The notes under the pieces: generated by a model
What the model saw: the letters and a program-made list of their open reading frames with translations, nothing else
Database searches by the model: none
Told to the model about the DNA's origin: nothing
Made by a program: the position numbers and the translations under genes
Part shown: in pieces, positions 33,107 to 41,878 of the stretch
Layout: each line of letters opens with the position of its first letter
How positions within the stretch are numbered: the stretch's first letter is position 1
NCBI GenBank assembly: GCA_022824945.1
Contig: JAJDYX010000015.1
Location: 186,001-250,000, forward strand
Length of the DNA: 64,000 nucleotides
Direction: 5' to 3'
Source of the DNA: Candidatus Latescibacterota bacterium
Lineage (GTDB): Bacteria > Latescibacterota > UBA2968

Positions 33107-34075
33107 CTATCTATAACCTGCGGCCACTAATCTGGCAATGCGGTCAACATTTGTTGCATTAATCGCGAACGGACCGGTGAGCACATCCTGGGCGAGAGTA
33201 AGACCATAAGCATTATTCAAATACAAAAAGGAAACAGTCAGATAGCCCTGCAAATAGGGCTGTTGATCGACAGCCTGCACCGTATATCCCCTCTGAATAT
33301 GGTCAAATATAGACGTACTCGTATCGTGGGTAACATGCAAAATTTCGCCGGCCTCTTTCCCCTCTTCCTCAACAAAAAGATAAAAAGCATCCGCTGGCAG
33401 TGGTCCCAGGGTAGCGATGGCATTGGTTTCGGGATGCCCGAGAAAATAGTCGCGCAACAAGCCCGCAGACTGCTCGACATCATTAGATATAGTCAAACCA
33501 TCTACGACAATGTCTCTTTCCCTAAAAATGCTCGAAAATCCGGCAAACCGCGCTTCGAGACCACTGTGCCCGAGTTCCTGTATAGGACATACGGCGCGTT
33601 GAACCGAGACACCGCGCTTTTTCGCCTCGGCGAGAATGGCTTTTGCATTAGATTGACCGCCGAGATACTCGCTGGCACCCACGTAAAATTGCGTGGGCAG
33701 TGCGTGATCTCCCCCCGCGTTGGGATCCGCCGTATTGAGCACAATAATGGGAATACCCGCCGCGTGTGCGCGCTCAACGCTCTCCCGAATGGCTTCGGGA
33801 TCCGGACACGTAATCCCAATGCCATTGACCTTATTTGCAATCGCATCATCGAGAAAATTGGGCATATCCGCGATTGAAAATGTGGGATTACTCAACCATT
33901 GCACATCGACGTCATAGCGCTTGGCCGCATCTTCCATACCCTTAATCACCACATTCCAGAATGGATTTCCCGGCCCACCATGCGTGACAAAAGCAAATTT
34001 GTAGCGTTCCTGAGCAATTGCGGGGTGCAGACAAGAAAAAGCAAAGAAAAGCGCGAGAACATAGCGAATAATCAT
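33107..34075 (-). CDS. Sugar ABC transporter substrate-binding protein (Peripla_BP_4)
   Basis: A 322-residue periplasmic protein with signal peptide (MIIRYVLALFFAFSCLHPAIAQ). The lobes begin YKFAFVTHGGPGNPFWNVVIKGMEDAAKRY, and the hinge and ligand region includes VNGIGITCPDPEAIRESVERAHAAGIPIIVLNTADPN, QFYVGASEYLGGQ and VQAVDQQPYLQGYL, the last typical of ribose/fructose-type proteins. AGGAG precedes ATG 34075. The operon order is binding protein, permease, ATPase, then MATE exporter; the sugar is not identifiable. Confidence 0.93.
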   Translation of the reverse strand: MIIRYVLALFFAFSCLHPAIAQERYKFAFVTHGGPGNPFWNVVIKGMEDAAKRYDVDVQWLSNPTFSIADMPNFLDDAIANKVNGIGITCPDPEAIRESVERAHAAGIPIIVLNTADPNAGGDHALPTQFYVGASEYLGGQSNAKAILAEAKKRGVSVQRAVCPIQELGHSGLEARFAGFSSIFRERDIVVDGLTISNDVEQSAGLLRDYFLGHPETNAIATLGPLPADAFYLFVEEEGKEAGEILHVTHDTSTSIFDHIQRGYTVQAVDQQPYLQGYLTVSFLYLNNAYGLTLAQDVLTGPFAINATNVDRIARLVAAGYR

Positions 34076-34127
34076 TGAGAACTCCTATCTCTAAATGAAG
34101 GCTTCGCAAGATACGCGCCCAAAAAGA

Positions 34128-34805
34128 TCAAGTCAAGTTAGACAAACAGGCATGTGTGTGCGGTAGGGGATCTATGCCCGTAGCGAATTTTGTAGCGCGC
34201 GCATGGGCGAGAAGAAAATCGAGTTCCTCCGGCGTATCGACATCAAAATAGGGAGGAACGAGACCGAGCGTATGTCCAGCACGCTGAACGCGGTCAATGG
34301 TCTGAGACAAAACGTCGGGCGTGCTCCATTCCACATCTTCGAAAATTTCCGGCGTAGATCTCGAGACACCGACGAGATAGTATCCGCCATCTGTACTCGG
34401 ACCTAAAACAACATCCTTTGTACGCAACAAATCGAATGCCTGTGTAATATGGTAGGCTGGCAGAGAAGGGATATCCGTCCCAATGAGAACCGCTCCTGAT
34501 GCACCTGCGTCGAGTTGTTGAACAAGCGCTTCTCGCATACGCACACCGAGATCATCCTGCACCTGGGAAACGTACTGCCATTGAGCCTTCCCACCACCAA
34601 AAAGTGCGCGAACCTCGGACTCTGCATCGGGCGGATCAAAAGCGATCACCCGTTGATCGACATCGATACGCTCTGCCCGCGCCAGCACATCGCGCACAAA
34701 CGCGGTATAAAGGGCTGCAACCTGATCGGGTGCATAGCGCGTCTGCAAGCGGGTCTTAACCGATCCGGGAATTGGATTTTTGACAAAAACAATAAGGGTT
34801 ATCAT
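34128..34805 (-). CDS. TIGR04282-type glycosyltransferase (arsenosugar biosynthesis-like, DUF2064)
   Basis: A 225-residue nucleotide-sugar-like transferase of the GT-A fold. Key blocks are MITLIVFVKNPIPGSVKTRL at the start, QVQDDLGVRMREAL, AVLIGTDIPSLP (the D-x-D-like metal site) and VLGPSTDGGYYLVG. The family is linked to arsenosugar synthesis with an ArsS radical-SAM partner, but also occurs without it and arsS is not seen here. ATG 34805 is used, as the upstream TTG 34829 would begin inside the TGTTTACGCAAACA element. It may be the leading gene of the sugar ABC run, 52 bp upstream of the binding protein. Confidence 0.8.
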   Translation of the reverse strand: MITLIVFVKNPIPGSVKTRLQTRYAPDQVAALYTAFVRDVLARAERIDVDQRVIAFDPPDAESEVRALFGGGKAQWQYVSQVQDDLGVRMREALVQQLDAGASGAVLIGTDIPSLPAYHITQAFDLLRTKDVVLGPSTDGGYYLVGVSRSTPEIFEDVEWSTPDVLSQTIDRVQRAGHTLGLVPPYFDVDTPEELDFLLAHARATKFATGIDPLPHTHACLSNLT

Positions 34806-34809
34806 AAAG

Positions 34810-34835
34810 TTGATAGACTGTTTACGCAAACATCA
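34810..34835 (+). repeat. Direct repeat copy 1 with LacI-like operator core
   Basis: A 26-bp element, matched at 37882-37906 except for one inserted base. It contains the near-palindrome TGTTTACGCAAACA (34819-34832) with a central CG, as in LacI-family operators. Confidence 0.7.
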
Positions 34836-34849
34836 AATTTTTGTATCAT
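34821..34849 (+). promoter_or_regulatory. Putative sulfatase promoter overlapping a LacI-like operator
   Basis: TTTACG (34821-34826) and TATCAT (34844-34849) are spaced by 17 bases. The -35 lies within TGTTTACGCAAACA, so a LacI-family repressor could occlude it. The sulfatase start is 79 bp downstream. Confidence 0.4.
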
Positions 34850-34927
34850 AACAAAGCCAATGGACATAGTACCGGAAAAAGATCTAAAAATCAAATTATT
34901 AACTCTCTCAACCCCAAAGGAGAACCT

Positions 34928-36286
34928 ATGTCTCAAAATCGACCCAATATTCTCTACATCATGGACGACCAGCACCGATGGGATTATCTGGGATCAATGG
35001 GCGCTGATTTTGTCAAAACACCCAACCTGGACCGGCTGGCTGAGCGCGGCACTCAGTTCACACAATGTATAACAAATTGCCCGGTTTGCGCGCCATCTCG
35101 CATTGCAGTCGCATCGGGCCTGCAACCCGTTCGCCTGGGCGCACTGGGTAATAACAATTTTCTACCACGCACAGCCACGACATATTATCAACGGCTACGC
35201 GACCACAATTACTACGTCGGCTGCGTGGGCAAACTGGATCTGGCAAAACCCGATGGGTACAATGGACGCGACGGAGACAGGCCAGCTACGTACATGTGGG
35301 GCTTTACCCATCCCGTTGAAGTCGAAGGCAAAAGCCATGCTGGCAGGGGCAGAATTCCCCAGGGACCCTACAATCATTTTTTAAAAGAAAAAGGATTACT
35401 CGATGCATTTGTCGATGATTATTCAGCGCGAAGTGGTCCCAAAACAAGTCATGATTCGGTACTGCCGACAGAAGCATTTGCAGATACGTACATTGGACAG
35501 CGATCTGTACAATGGATCGAAGATATTCCAGACGATTTCCCCTGGCATTTATTTGTGAGTTTTGTGGGACCACACAGCCCATTTGATCCCCCGACCGAAT
35601 ATGCCGAACGATATCGCAACGCCGAAATGCCAGCTCCGATTCCAGCAACGAGCAAAGGTAAACCCCAAAATGTTGAAAATAGCAGAAAAGGTCTGACCGA
35701 GGCCGAGATCCTGAAGACGCGCCGGCAATATTGTGCGTATATCGAGCTAATTGACGCTCAAATTGGCGAAATATTAGACGCGGTTGAAAAGCGGGGCATG
35801 ATGGACAATACGTACATTATATTTACCAGCGACCACGGTGAAATGCTGGGCGACCACGGGCTTTATGGCAAGAGCGTGGCCTATGAGGCTTCTTTGCGCG
35901 TGCCGCTTATTGTCGCAGGACCTAACATTGAAGGGGGCAGGGTATCGGATGAACCCGTAGAATTGATCGATACCAACGCGACGATCTGCGAATGGGCCGG
36001 ATTGTCACCGCAGGAAAATATCGACGCACAGTCATTGGGACCCATCTTAAGAGGCGAAACGGATGATCACCGCACAGAATCGGTCAGCCAAATTCGCAAT
36101 TTCAGGTTGATCCGCACCAAAACACACAAACTGGTCGAAAACCAAAACGATATGAATGAGCTTTACGACCTAAAAAACGATCCCAATGAACTGAACAACA
36201 TCGCGCGTGAAAAACCAGATATCGTGAAGAAACTCAGCAGTCGGTTAGGCGAGAGATTCACAGAAGGCGCCTGGCTACGCGGCTGA
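34928..36286 (+). CDS. Formylglycine-dependent sulfatase (CxPSR type)
   Basis: A 452-residue sulfatase. Residues RPNILYIMDDQHRWDYLG form the N-terminal metal site, and the canonical formylglycine motif C54-A-P-S-R is followed by IAVASG. The block FTSDHGEMLGDHGLYGKS near residue 300 provides the second metal-binding set, and ESVSQIRNFRLIRTKTHKL and YDLKNDPNELNN form the C-terminal domain. ATG 34928 has AAGGAG 6 nt upstream; the longer ORF is not needed. No signal peptide is visible. It is followed by another sulfatase 14 bp away, so these two are probably cotranscribed, but they share little sequence beyond the family motifs. Confidence 0.92.
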   Translation: MSQNRPNILYIMDDQHRWDYLGSMGADFVKTPNLDRLAERGTQFTQCITNCPVCAPSRIAVASGLQPVRLGALGNNNFLPRTATTYYQRLRDHNYYVGCVGKLDLAKPDGYNGRDGDRPATYMWGFTHPVEVEGKSHAGRGRIPQGPYNHFLKEKGLLDAFVDDYSARSGPKTSHDSVLPTEAFADTYIGQRSVQWIEDIPDDFPWHLFVSFVGPHSPFDPPTEYAERYRNAEMPAPIPATSKGKPQNVENSRKGLTEAEILKTRRQYCAYIELIDAQIGEILDAVEKRGMMDNTYIIFTSDHGEMLGDHGLYGKSVAYEASLRVPLIVAGPNIEGGRVSDEPVELIDTNATICEWAGLSPQENIDAQSLGPILRGETDDHRTESVSQIRNFRLIRTKTHKLVENQNDMNELYDLKNDPNELNNIAREKPDIVKKLSSRLGERFTEGAWLRG

Positions 36287-36300
36287 GGAAGGAGATCATG

Positions 36301-37818
36301 ATGAGTCAACCCAATATCGTCTTTATTCTGGCAGATGACCTCGGGTTTGGTGATGTACGAGCAAATAATCCCGAGTCGAAGATTCCAACACCAAATCTGG
36401 ATCGGATAGCAGCGGAAGGGATGCGGTTTACCGATGCACATACCAATTCGGCAATGTGTTCGCCTACGCGATATGGATTGATGACGGGAAGGTATGCGTG
36501 GCGCACCTGGCTAAAGAGGATCGTATTGCCACACTTTTCGAAACCACTGATAGACGAAGGACGAATGACGCTGGCATCGCTTTTAAAATCACATGGATAT
36601 GCGACCGCGGCGGTTGGCAAATGGCATCTGGGTTTGGGGTGGCAGGCCAAAGATGGCGAGACATTTGATCCGGAGGTTTGGACACCGCATCAGATTGATG
36701 CGATTGATTTTACCAAACCACTAAAGGGAAGCCCACTGGATCGTGGATTTGATTATTTTTTTGGATTGAACGCGTCAAACAATATGCTGCCGTATTGTTT
36801 TATTGAAAATGACCGCGCAGTTTTGGAACCGGATGAGCGGAAGTGGCCAGTGTATGATACCGAATCGCCTGTGGGATTGATGTCGCCGGATTATACGTCG
36901 GAGAAAATTGATCAGGTTTTGTTTAGCAAAGCAAAAGCGTGGCTGAATACGCATTTTGAAGAGCGGCAGGATGATCCTTTCTTTTTGTATTTTCCATCGT
37001 CGGCGATCCATCGTCCGTGTTTGCCATCCCATAAGTGGATTGGAAAAAGTCAGGCGGGATTGAGAGGTGATAAGGTTGCAGAATTAGATGATATTGTCGG
37101 GCGTTTGTTGGGAGAATTGGAAAAACACGGCGTACTCAATAACACGCTGGTGATCTTTTCAAGTGATAACGGTGCGCTGGCAGGCGATTCCGAGCAAGCG
37201 TTGCAGGAATTGGCGGACAATGGGTATGGTCAGGTTTGGCCATCCCAGCAATTGTTGGGCAGAATCGATGAAGGGATTCACAATGTGCGCGGAAGCAAAC
37301 ATTTGACGTATAGCCATCGGTGCAATGGAGAGTTTTTGGGTTATAAAACAGATATATATGAAGGCGGACATCGCGTGCCTTTTCTGGTACGCTGGCCAGG
37401 TAAGGTGACAGCGGGAACAGTTTGCGATGAAACGATTTGCATGACGGACATGCTGGCGACTGTGGCGGCGCTTTTGGGTGAGACTCTGCCCGAAGACGCG
37501 GGTGAGGACAGCTATAATATCTTGCCATTAATATTGGGCGAAGAAATTGAGAAACCGATTCGAGAAGCGACGGTCCATCACTCAGGTCAGGGGATGTTTG
37601 CGATCAGGAAGCGCGAGTGGAAGCTGGTATTGGGACAAGAGTCGGGTGGTACTCAGACGGATCGCACGGTTGAGACTGAGGGACAGCTCTATAATATGGA
37701 AACAGACAAAGAAGAAACCACGAATGTATATGAAGAGCATCCCGAAGTGGTAGCAGAGTTAACGGCTTTGTTGGAAAAGTATGAGCGCGAGGGACGGAGT
37801 GCTCCGGTTATGGCTTAA
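36301..37818 (+). CDS. Arylsulfatase A-like sulfatase (CSPTR type)
   Basis: A 505-residue sulfatase close to the arylsulfatase A group. Start QPNIVFILADDLGFGDV gives the double Asp metal site, and the formylglycine motif is C53-S-P-T-R followed by YGLMTGRYAWRT. AVGKWHLGLG, LDRGFDYFFGLNASNNMLPY, FSSDNGAL and VRGSKHLTY...YEGGHRVPFLVRWPG are strong arylsulfatase signatures. AAGGAG lies 6 nt upstream of ATG 36301; ATG 36298 is the alternative. Its codon use is richer in T/G-ending codons (TTG, GGA, GAT, TCG) than its neighbour, suggesting different origin. It ends just before the second repeat copy. Confidence 0.93.
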   Translation: MSQPNIVFILADDLGFGDVRANNPESKIPTPNLDRIAAEGMRFTDAHTNSAMCSPTRYGLMTGRYAWRTWLKRIVLPHFSKPLIDEGRMTLASLLKSHGYATAAVGKWHLGLGWQAKDGETFDPEVWTPHQIDAIDFTKPLKGSPLDRGFDYFFGLNASNNMLPYCFIENDRAVLEPDERKWPVYDTESPVGLMSPDYTSEKIDQVLFSKAKAWLNTHFEERQDDPFFLYFPSSAIHRPCLPSHKWIGKSQAGLRGDKVAELDDIVGRLLGELEKHGVLNNTLVIFSSDNGALAGDSEQALQELADNGYGQVWPSQQLLGRIDEGIHNVRGSKHLTYSHRCNGEFLGYKTDIYEGGHRVPFLVRWPGKVTAGTVCDETICMTDMLATVAALLGETLPEDAGEDSYNILPLILGEEIEKPIREATVHHSGQGMFAIRKREWKLVLGQESGGTQTDRTVETEGQLYNMETDKEETTNVYEEHPEVVAELTALLEKYEREGRSAPVMA

Positions 37819-37881
37819 GAAGATGATGTAATTTATCAGGTTGAAAATAGGAATGTACGACAATGAACAGGATTGAAACCT

Positions 37882-37906
37882 TTGATAGCTGTTTACGCAA
37901 ACATCA
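37882..37906 (+). repeat. Direct repeat copy 2, overlapping the hicB 3' end
   Basis: A 25-bp copy of the element at 34810-34835, with one base deleted. Its TGTTTACGCAAACA core (37890-37903) overlaps the stop codon and last codons of hicB on the opposite strand. Confidence 0.7.
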
Positions 37907-38111
37907 GCCGTCCTTTTGGCTCGGGAATGGGACGACCTAAATTTTTCGCCGTTTCAATCCATTCTTCGATAATGACATCAACATTTTGCAATGCCTCATA
38001 ATATGTCGAACCATCTGCTGCACAGCCCGCAAGTTCCGGTACCTCAGCGATAAATGCCTCGTCTTCCTCACTCCAATATATGATGATTTCGTACTTGTGA
38101 TTATTAGTCAT
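37893..38111 (-). CDS. hicB: HicB-type antitoxin
   Basis: A 72-residue HicB-like protein: YEIIIYWSEEDEAFIAEVPELAGCAADGSTYYEALQNVDVIIEEWIETAKNLGRPIPEP is the standard HicB RNase-H-like domain. No C-terminal DNA-binding domain remains, as in short HicB types, so autoregulation may rely on another domain or be lost. The start overlaps the hicA stop by 8 bp. HicB blocks the HicA mRNA interferase. The last codons and the stop lie in the 25-bp repeat. Confidence 0.88.
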   Translation of the reverse strand: MTNNHKYEIIIYWSEEDEAFIAEVPELAGCAADGSTYYEALQNVDVIIEEWIETAKNLGRPIPEPKGRLMFA

Positions 38112-38364
38112 CGCCTAGATCTCCCAATCGGTATTTGAGAATTACATTGCGAATCTGTCTTACTTGATAAGGTTTGGCTTGCTTACCCTTTGGCTGGATA
38201 TTCAAGATTTCGATTATACCTTCTTTGGTAAAAATATGATGATCCCCGCGAATCCGCACTTCAAATTTCAAATGGCGCAACAAGCGACACAGAGATTGAA
38301 AATGAATATTGGCGTCCGATGTACCACGCAAAATTTGAAGCAAGAGCTTTTGATGTCGATTCAT
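38104..38364 (-). CDS. hicA: HicA-type mRNA interferase toxin
   Basis: An 86-residue HicA-like toxin. The dsRBD-like fold begins HQKLLLQILRGTSDANIHFQSLCRLLRHLKFE; the RGDHHIFTKEG segment holds the catalytic His of the GxHH motif, and the end QAKPYQVRQIRNVILKY matches family ends. It lies before hicB, as usual. No clear ribosome-binding site precedes ATG 38364, so low expression is possible. The Gly to Asp change just before HH (GDHH rather than GSHH) is a mild departure from the commonest sequence. Confidence 0.85.
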   Translation of the reverse strand: MNRHQKLLLQILRGTSDANIHFQSLCRLLRHLKFEVRIRGDHHIFTKEGIIEILNIQPKGKQAKPYQVRQIRNVILKYRLGDLGDD

Positions 38365-38397
38365 CGTAAAGTTTATAACTGTGCTAATTTTTGTCGT

Positions 38398-39849
38398 TTA
38401 CCTTAATTTCTCCCGCAACAACTGACTGGCTTTTTGGGGATTGGCCTGGCCTTTTGTGGCTCTCATAAGCTGGCCCATAAAGAACCCCATAAGCTTCTGG
38501 TCCCCGCCTTTAAACCGCTCCACCTCGTCTGGATTATCGGCAATAATCTGGTCGATCACGCCATCGAGTTCACCCGCATCGCTAATCTGCACAAGCCCCT
38601 TCTTCTCCACAATAGCCGCAGGACTATCCCCTGTCTCCACCATATCGTCAAAAACCGTTCGCGCGATATTGGTGCTAATATCGCCCTTATCGACCAAACC
38701 GATCAATTCTGCGAGAGATTCAGCCGAGACACACAAATCGCCAATCGCGATCTTCCGCTCATTGAGAACGCGCATCACATCGCCCTGTATCCAATTGGCC
38801 GCAATCCTGCTCTTCACACCCGCCGCAACCGTAGCTTCAAAATAATCTGCAACATCTCGACCTGCGGTAAGCACATCGATCTGATCGGCAGACATATCGT
38901 AATCTTCTGCAAACCGCGCGCGTTTGTCCTCGGGCAACTCTGGAATCTGGCTCTGAACGCGCTCAACCCAGGCATGATCTACGACAAGGGGAACCAGATC
39001 CGGATCGGGGAAATAGCGATAATCGTCCGACTCCTCTTTTGTACGCATAGCGCGCAAAATATTGCGATCGGGGTCATAGAGCATCGTCGCCTGCTCAATC
39101 TCACCGCCAGTCTCGAGCAAATCAATCTGCCGCTGAATTTCCGTTTCAATAGCACGCTGGCAATTGCGAAAAGAATTGACATTTTTGATCTCAACCTTCG
39201 TACCGAGCCGGGTTTCTCCAACGGGTCGAATCGACACATTGGCATCAATCCGCATATGTCCTTTCTCCATATCGCCTTCGGACACCCCCGTGTACACCAG
39301 CAGTTGATGTAAACCCGTCAGATAGTGAAACACCTCTTCGGACGTCGAAAGATCCGGCTCACTCACAATCTCGATAAGCGGCACCCCACAGCGATTGACA
39401 TCCACAAGAGACTCCCCCGCAGCCACAAAGGCTTCCTGGTGTATGCTCTTACCAGCATCTTCTTCCATGTGGATACGCGTAAGGCGAATCGTCTTTGTAC
39501 CACCGTCCTCCGTAGGCACGTCAACACCCCCACCAGTAGCCAGTGGCATCTCCTCATTGGACTGAAACTGCGAAATCTGATACCCCTTGGGCAGATCGGG
39601 ATAAAAATAATTCTTCCGCAAAAAACGGCTGCGCGGTTGAATAGTACAACCTGCAGATAGTGCAATGCGCATCGCCATTTCAACAACATTCTGATTCAGC
39701 ACGGGAAGCGCGCCAGGCAAGCCCAAACACACCGGACAGACATGGGTATTGGGATCGCCGCCAAATTCGGCGCTACATCCGCAAAAAATTTTAGTAGTAG
39801 TTGCAAGTTGGGCGTGTACTTCCAGACCGATGACAGATTCGTAATTCAT
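38398..39849 (-). CDS. gatB: Asp-tRNA(Asn)/Glu-tRNA(Gln) amidotransferase subunit B
   Basis: A 483-residue GatB, which holds the kinase-like activation site for misacylated Glu-tRNA(Gln)/Asp-tRNA(Asn). Signatures include [13 protein letters not shown] at the start, [16 protein letters not shown]-like [34 protein letters not shown] and the [17 protein letters not shown] block, followed by the YqeY-like tail domain. A zinc-type cysteine set (CGCSAEF...CPVC) is present. The start overlaps the end of gatA by 4 bp. The partner gatC is not in the window. Confidence 0.97.
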   Translation of the reverse strand: MNYESVIGLEVHAQLATTTKIFCGCSAEFGGDPNTHVCPVCLGLPGALPVLNQNVVEMAMRIALSAGCTIQPRSRFLRKNYFYPDLPKGYQISQFQSNEEMPLATGGGVDVPTEDGGTKTIRLTRIHMEEDAGKSIHQEAFVAAGESLVDVNRCGVPLIEIVSEPDLSTSEEVFHYLTGLHQLLVYTGVSEGDMEKGHMRIDANVSIRPVGETRLGTKVEIKNVNSFRNCQRAIETEIQRQIDLLETGGEIEQATMLYDPDRNILRAMRTKEESDDYRYFPDPDLVPLVVDHAWVERVQSQIPELPEDKRARFAEDYDMSADQIDVLTAGRDVADYFEATVAAGVKSRIAANWIQGDVMRVLNERKIAIGDLCVSAESLAELIGLVDKGDISTNIARTVFDDMVETGDSPAAIVEKKGLVQISDAGELDGVIDQIIADNPDEVERFKGGDQKLMGFFMGQLMRATKGQANPQKASQLLREKLR

Positions 39850-41303
39850 AACGCCAACTCTCTTTCAACAACCGCAGACGCGCTCAAAATGGTTTCCTCG
39901 GCAAAAGCGTTGCCGAGCAACTGCAAGCCCACGGGCAGACCTTCCGTCGATGTGCCACAAGGCACCGAAATGCCGGGAATACCCGCGAGATTCACAGAAA
40001 CGGTATAAATATCGGAAAGATACATCTGAAGCGGATCGTCGAGTTTTTCACCCAGCTTAAACGCCGGAGTAGGAGATACGGGCGAAGCGAGGAGATCGCA
40101 GGATTCAAACGCGCGGTCAAAATCCCGACGAATAAGCGTACGCACCTGTTGCGCCTTGCGGTAATACGCATCGTAATACCCCGCACTCAGCGCATAAGTA
40201 CCCAGCATAATGCGACGCTTGACTTCCGCGCCAAAACCCTTGCTGCGCGTTTGAACATACATATCAATCAGGCTTTCCGCCTCATCGCGAAAGCCGTATT
40301 TCACCCCATCGTAACGCGACAAATTTGACGACGCCTCAGCCGTAGCGATAATATAATAAGCGGCAATAGCAAAAGCGGAATGGCCGGCAGTTGGCAGCGA
40401 AACTTCCCGAATAGACGCGCCATTTTGTTTTAAAATTTCGACCCCTTGCATAACAGCATCGCGAACATCGGATTGCAGACCTTCGCCAAAAAACTCTGTC
40501 GGCAAGCCAATAGTAAGGCCATCAACACCTCTTTGACAGGCCAAAAGGTAATCGGGCACCGATACATGTGCAGAAGTAGAATCGCGGGGATCGTGCCCGG
40601 CAATGACGCCGAGCAGAGTGGCCGCATCTTCGACAGTACGCGCAAAGGGGCCAATCTGGTCAAGCGAAGAGGCATAAGCGATCAAGCCATAACGAGAAAC
40701 GCGCCCATAAGTGGGTTTAAGCCCCACCACACCGCAAAAAGAAGCGGGCAGACGAATAGACCCTCCAGTGTCAGACCCCAGGGTCATAAGAGCCTGACCA
40801 GCGGCAATAGCGGCAGCAGAGCCACCGCTGGACCCGCCTGTTACGCGGGTTTGATCGCGTGGATTTTTGACCGAGCCAAAATGAGAATTTTCGCTGGAAG
40901 AACCCATGGCAAACTCATCCATATTGAGTTTGCCCAGGATGATTGCATCGGCTTGACGCAGACGGGTAACAACGGTTGCGTCATAAGGTGGGATAAAATT
41001 GTCGAGAATTCTTGAAGCGCAGGTCGTGCGTAGCCCTTTGGTACACAACACATCTTTCAGAGCAATCGGGACGCCTGCGAGAGGGCCGAGGACCTGGCCC
41101 TCTGCGGCCTTTTGATCGACAGCATCTGCAGCTTTGAGCGCGCCTTCTTCATCAATGGTGATGAAGGCATTGATATCGGGGTTTGTATTTTGGATGTGCG
41201 CGAGGATCTCTTCCGTTATTTCGCGGGCTGTATGTGTTCCCCTGCGAATGCCGTGTACAAGCCCCCGCACTGTTTGGGCGGAAAAAACAGAATCGTCAGC
41301 CAC
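39846..41303 (-). CDS. gatA: Asp-tRNA(Asn)/Glu-tRNA(Gln) amidotransferase subunit A
   Basis: A 485-residue amidase-signature protein that releases ammonia from glutamine. The Ser-cisSer-Lys triad lies in [23 protein letters not shown] and [39 protein letters not shown] 41303 has GGAGG 6 nt upstream and follows the tatA stop by 12 bp, so the two probably share a transcript. In organisms lacking GlnRS or AsnRS this complex is essential. Confidence 0.97.
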   Translation of the reverse strand: MADDSVFSAQTVRGLVHGIRRGTHTAREITEEILAHIQNTNPDINAFITIDEEGALKAADAVDQKAAEGQVLGPLAGVPIALKDVLCTKGLRTTCASRILDNFIPPYDATVVTRLRQADAIILGKLNMDEFAMGSSSENSHFGSVKNPRDQTRVTGGSSGGSAAAIAAGQALMTLGSDTGGSIRLPASFCGVVGLKPTYGRVSRYGLIAYASSLDQIGPFARTVEDAATLLGVIAGHDPRDSTSAHVSVPDYLLACQRGVDGLTIGLPTEFFGEGLQSDVRDAVMQGVEILKQNGASIREVSLPTAGHSAFAIAAYYIIATAEASSNLSRYDGVKYGFRDEAESLIDMYVQTRSKGFGAEVKRRIMLGTYALSAGYYDAYYRKAQQVRTLIRRDFDRAFESCDLLASPVSPTPAFKLGEKLDDPLQMYLSDIYTVSVNLAGIPGISVPCGTSTEGLPVGLQLLGNAFAEETILSASAVVERELAL

Positions 41304-41315
41304 CCTGCCTCCAGA

Positions 41316-41552
41316 TTACGATTTTGTTTCTGTACCCGATGTGGTCTGTGTGGTCTGTGTGGGTTGCGGTTCGGGGGGCGGAGCAACATTGACGTTATTT
41401 TCTATTTCCGTCTGAACGTCCTTTACGCCGCGCTTAAATTCGGTAATGCCCTTGCCGAGAGACTGGGCAATTTCGGGAATGCGTTTTGCACCAAACACCA
41501 GCAGGACAACGACCAAAATCAATACGATTTCCCACGGTCCCATGCCGAACAT
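41316..41552 (-). CDS. tatA: Sec-independent protein translocase TatA/E
   Basis: A 78-residue twin-arginine translocase subunit. Start MFGMGPWEIVLILVVVLLVFGAKRIPEIAQSLGKGITEFKRGV has the single N-terminal helix, the FGAKRIPE hinge and the amphipathic helix that are diagnostic. A low-complexity Pro/Thr/Gln tail follows. ATG 41552 with AGGAGG 7 nt upstream is better than the upstream 41576. TatB and TatC are not in the window. Confidence 0.95.
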   Translation of the reverse strand: MFGMGPWEIVLILVVVLLVFGAKRIPEIAQSLGKGITEFKRGVKDVQTEIENNVNVAPPPEPQPTQTTQTTSGTETKS

Positions 41553-41572
41553 GTCACACCTCCTGAAATAAC

Positions 41573-41851
41573 TCAATAGGAATACTTAACGTAGTACCAG
41601 GCTATCCCAATACCGAGAAAGCTCAACACATTGAAGTCGATTGAAAAACCCAATGTAAAGGTCATAATGATCAAGTTGATTTCAATGGGATTGAGCCTAT
41701 AGACATAAGATTCAACAAGCACTTTTTGTGCTACATTATTTTCCAGGCCAAGACTGTCAAAAATAACAGCCAGAACCTGACCAACTACGTTGCCAGCAAG
41801 AATGCCGACAAAAATCGCAACAATGAGAATTCCCAGACTTCTTCGCCCCAT
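41573..41851 (-). CDS. DUF4321-like small membrane protein
   Basis: A 92-residue protein with two hydrophobic helices (about 5-30 and 58-80). I assign it tentatively to the DUF4321 family from its size, start GRRSLGILIVAIFVGILAGNVVGQ and the C-terminal LNPIEINLIIMTFTLGFSIDFNVLSFLG. Function is unknown. It sits 22 bp upstream of the tatA gene, between tatA and pssA, on the same strand. The start is uncertain; ATG 41851 is used. Confidence 0.7.
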   Translation of the reverse strand: MGRRSLGILIVAIFVGILAGNVVGQVLAVIFDSLGLENNVAQKVLVESYVYRLNPIEINLIIMTFTLGFSIDFNVLSFLGIGIAWYYVKYSY

Positions 41852-41878
41852 AACCACGCTTTGCAAAAAAGGTGAATT

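Noticed and set aside
38365-38397. GTAAA/TTTAC arms upstream of hicA as a HicB operator
   Set aside because: Arms are short and A/T-rich, and this HicB lacks a DNA-binding domain; not strong enough to list.
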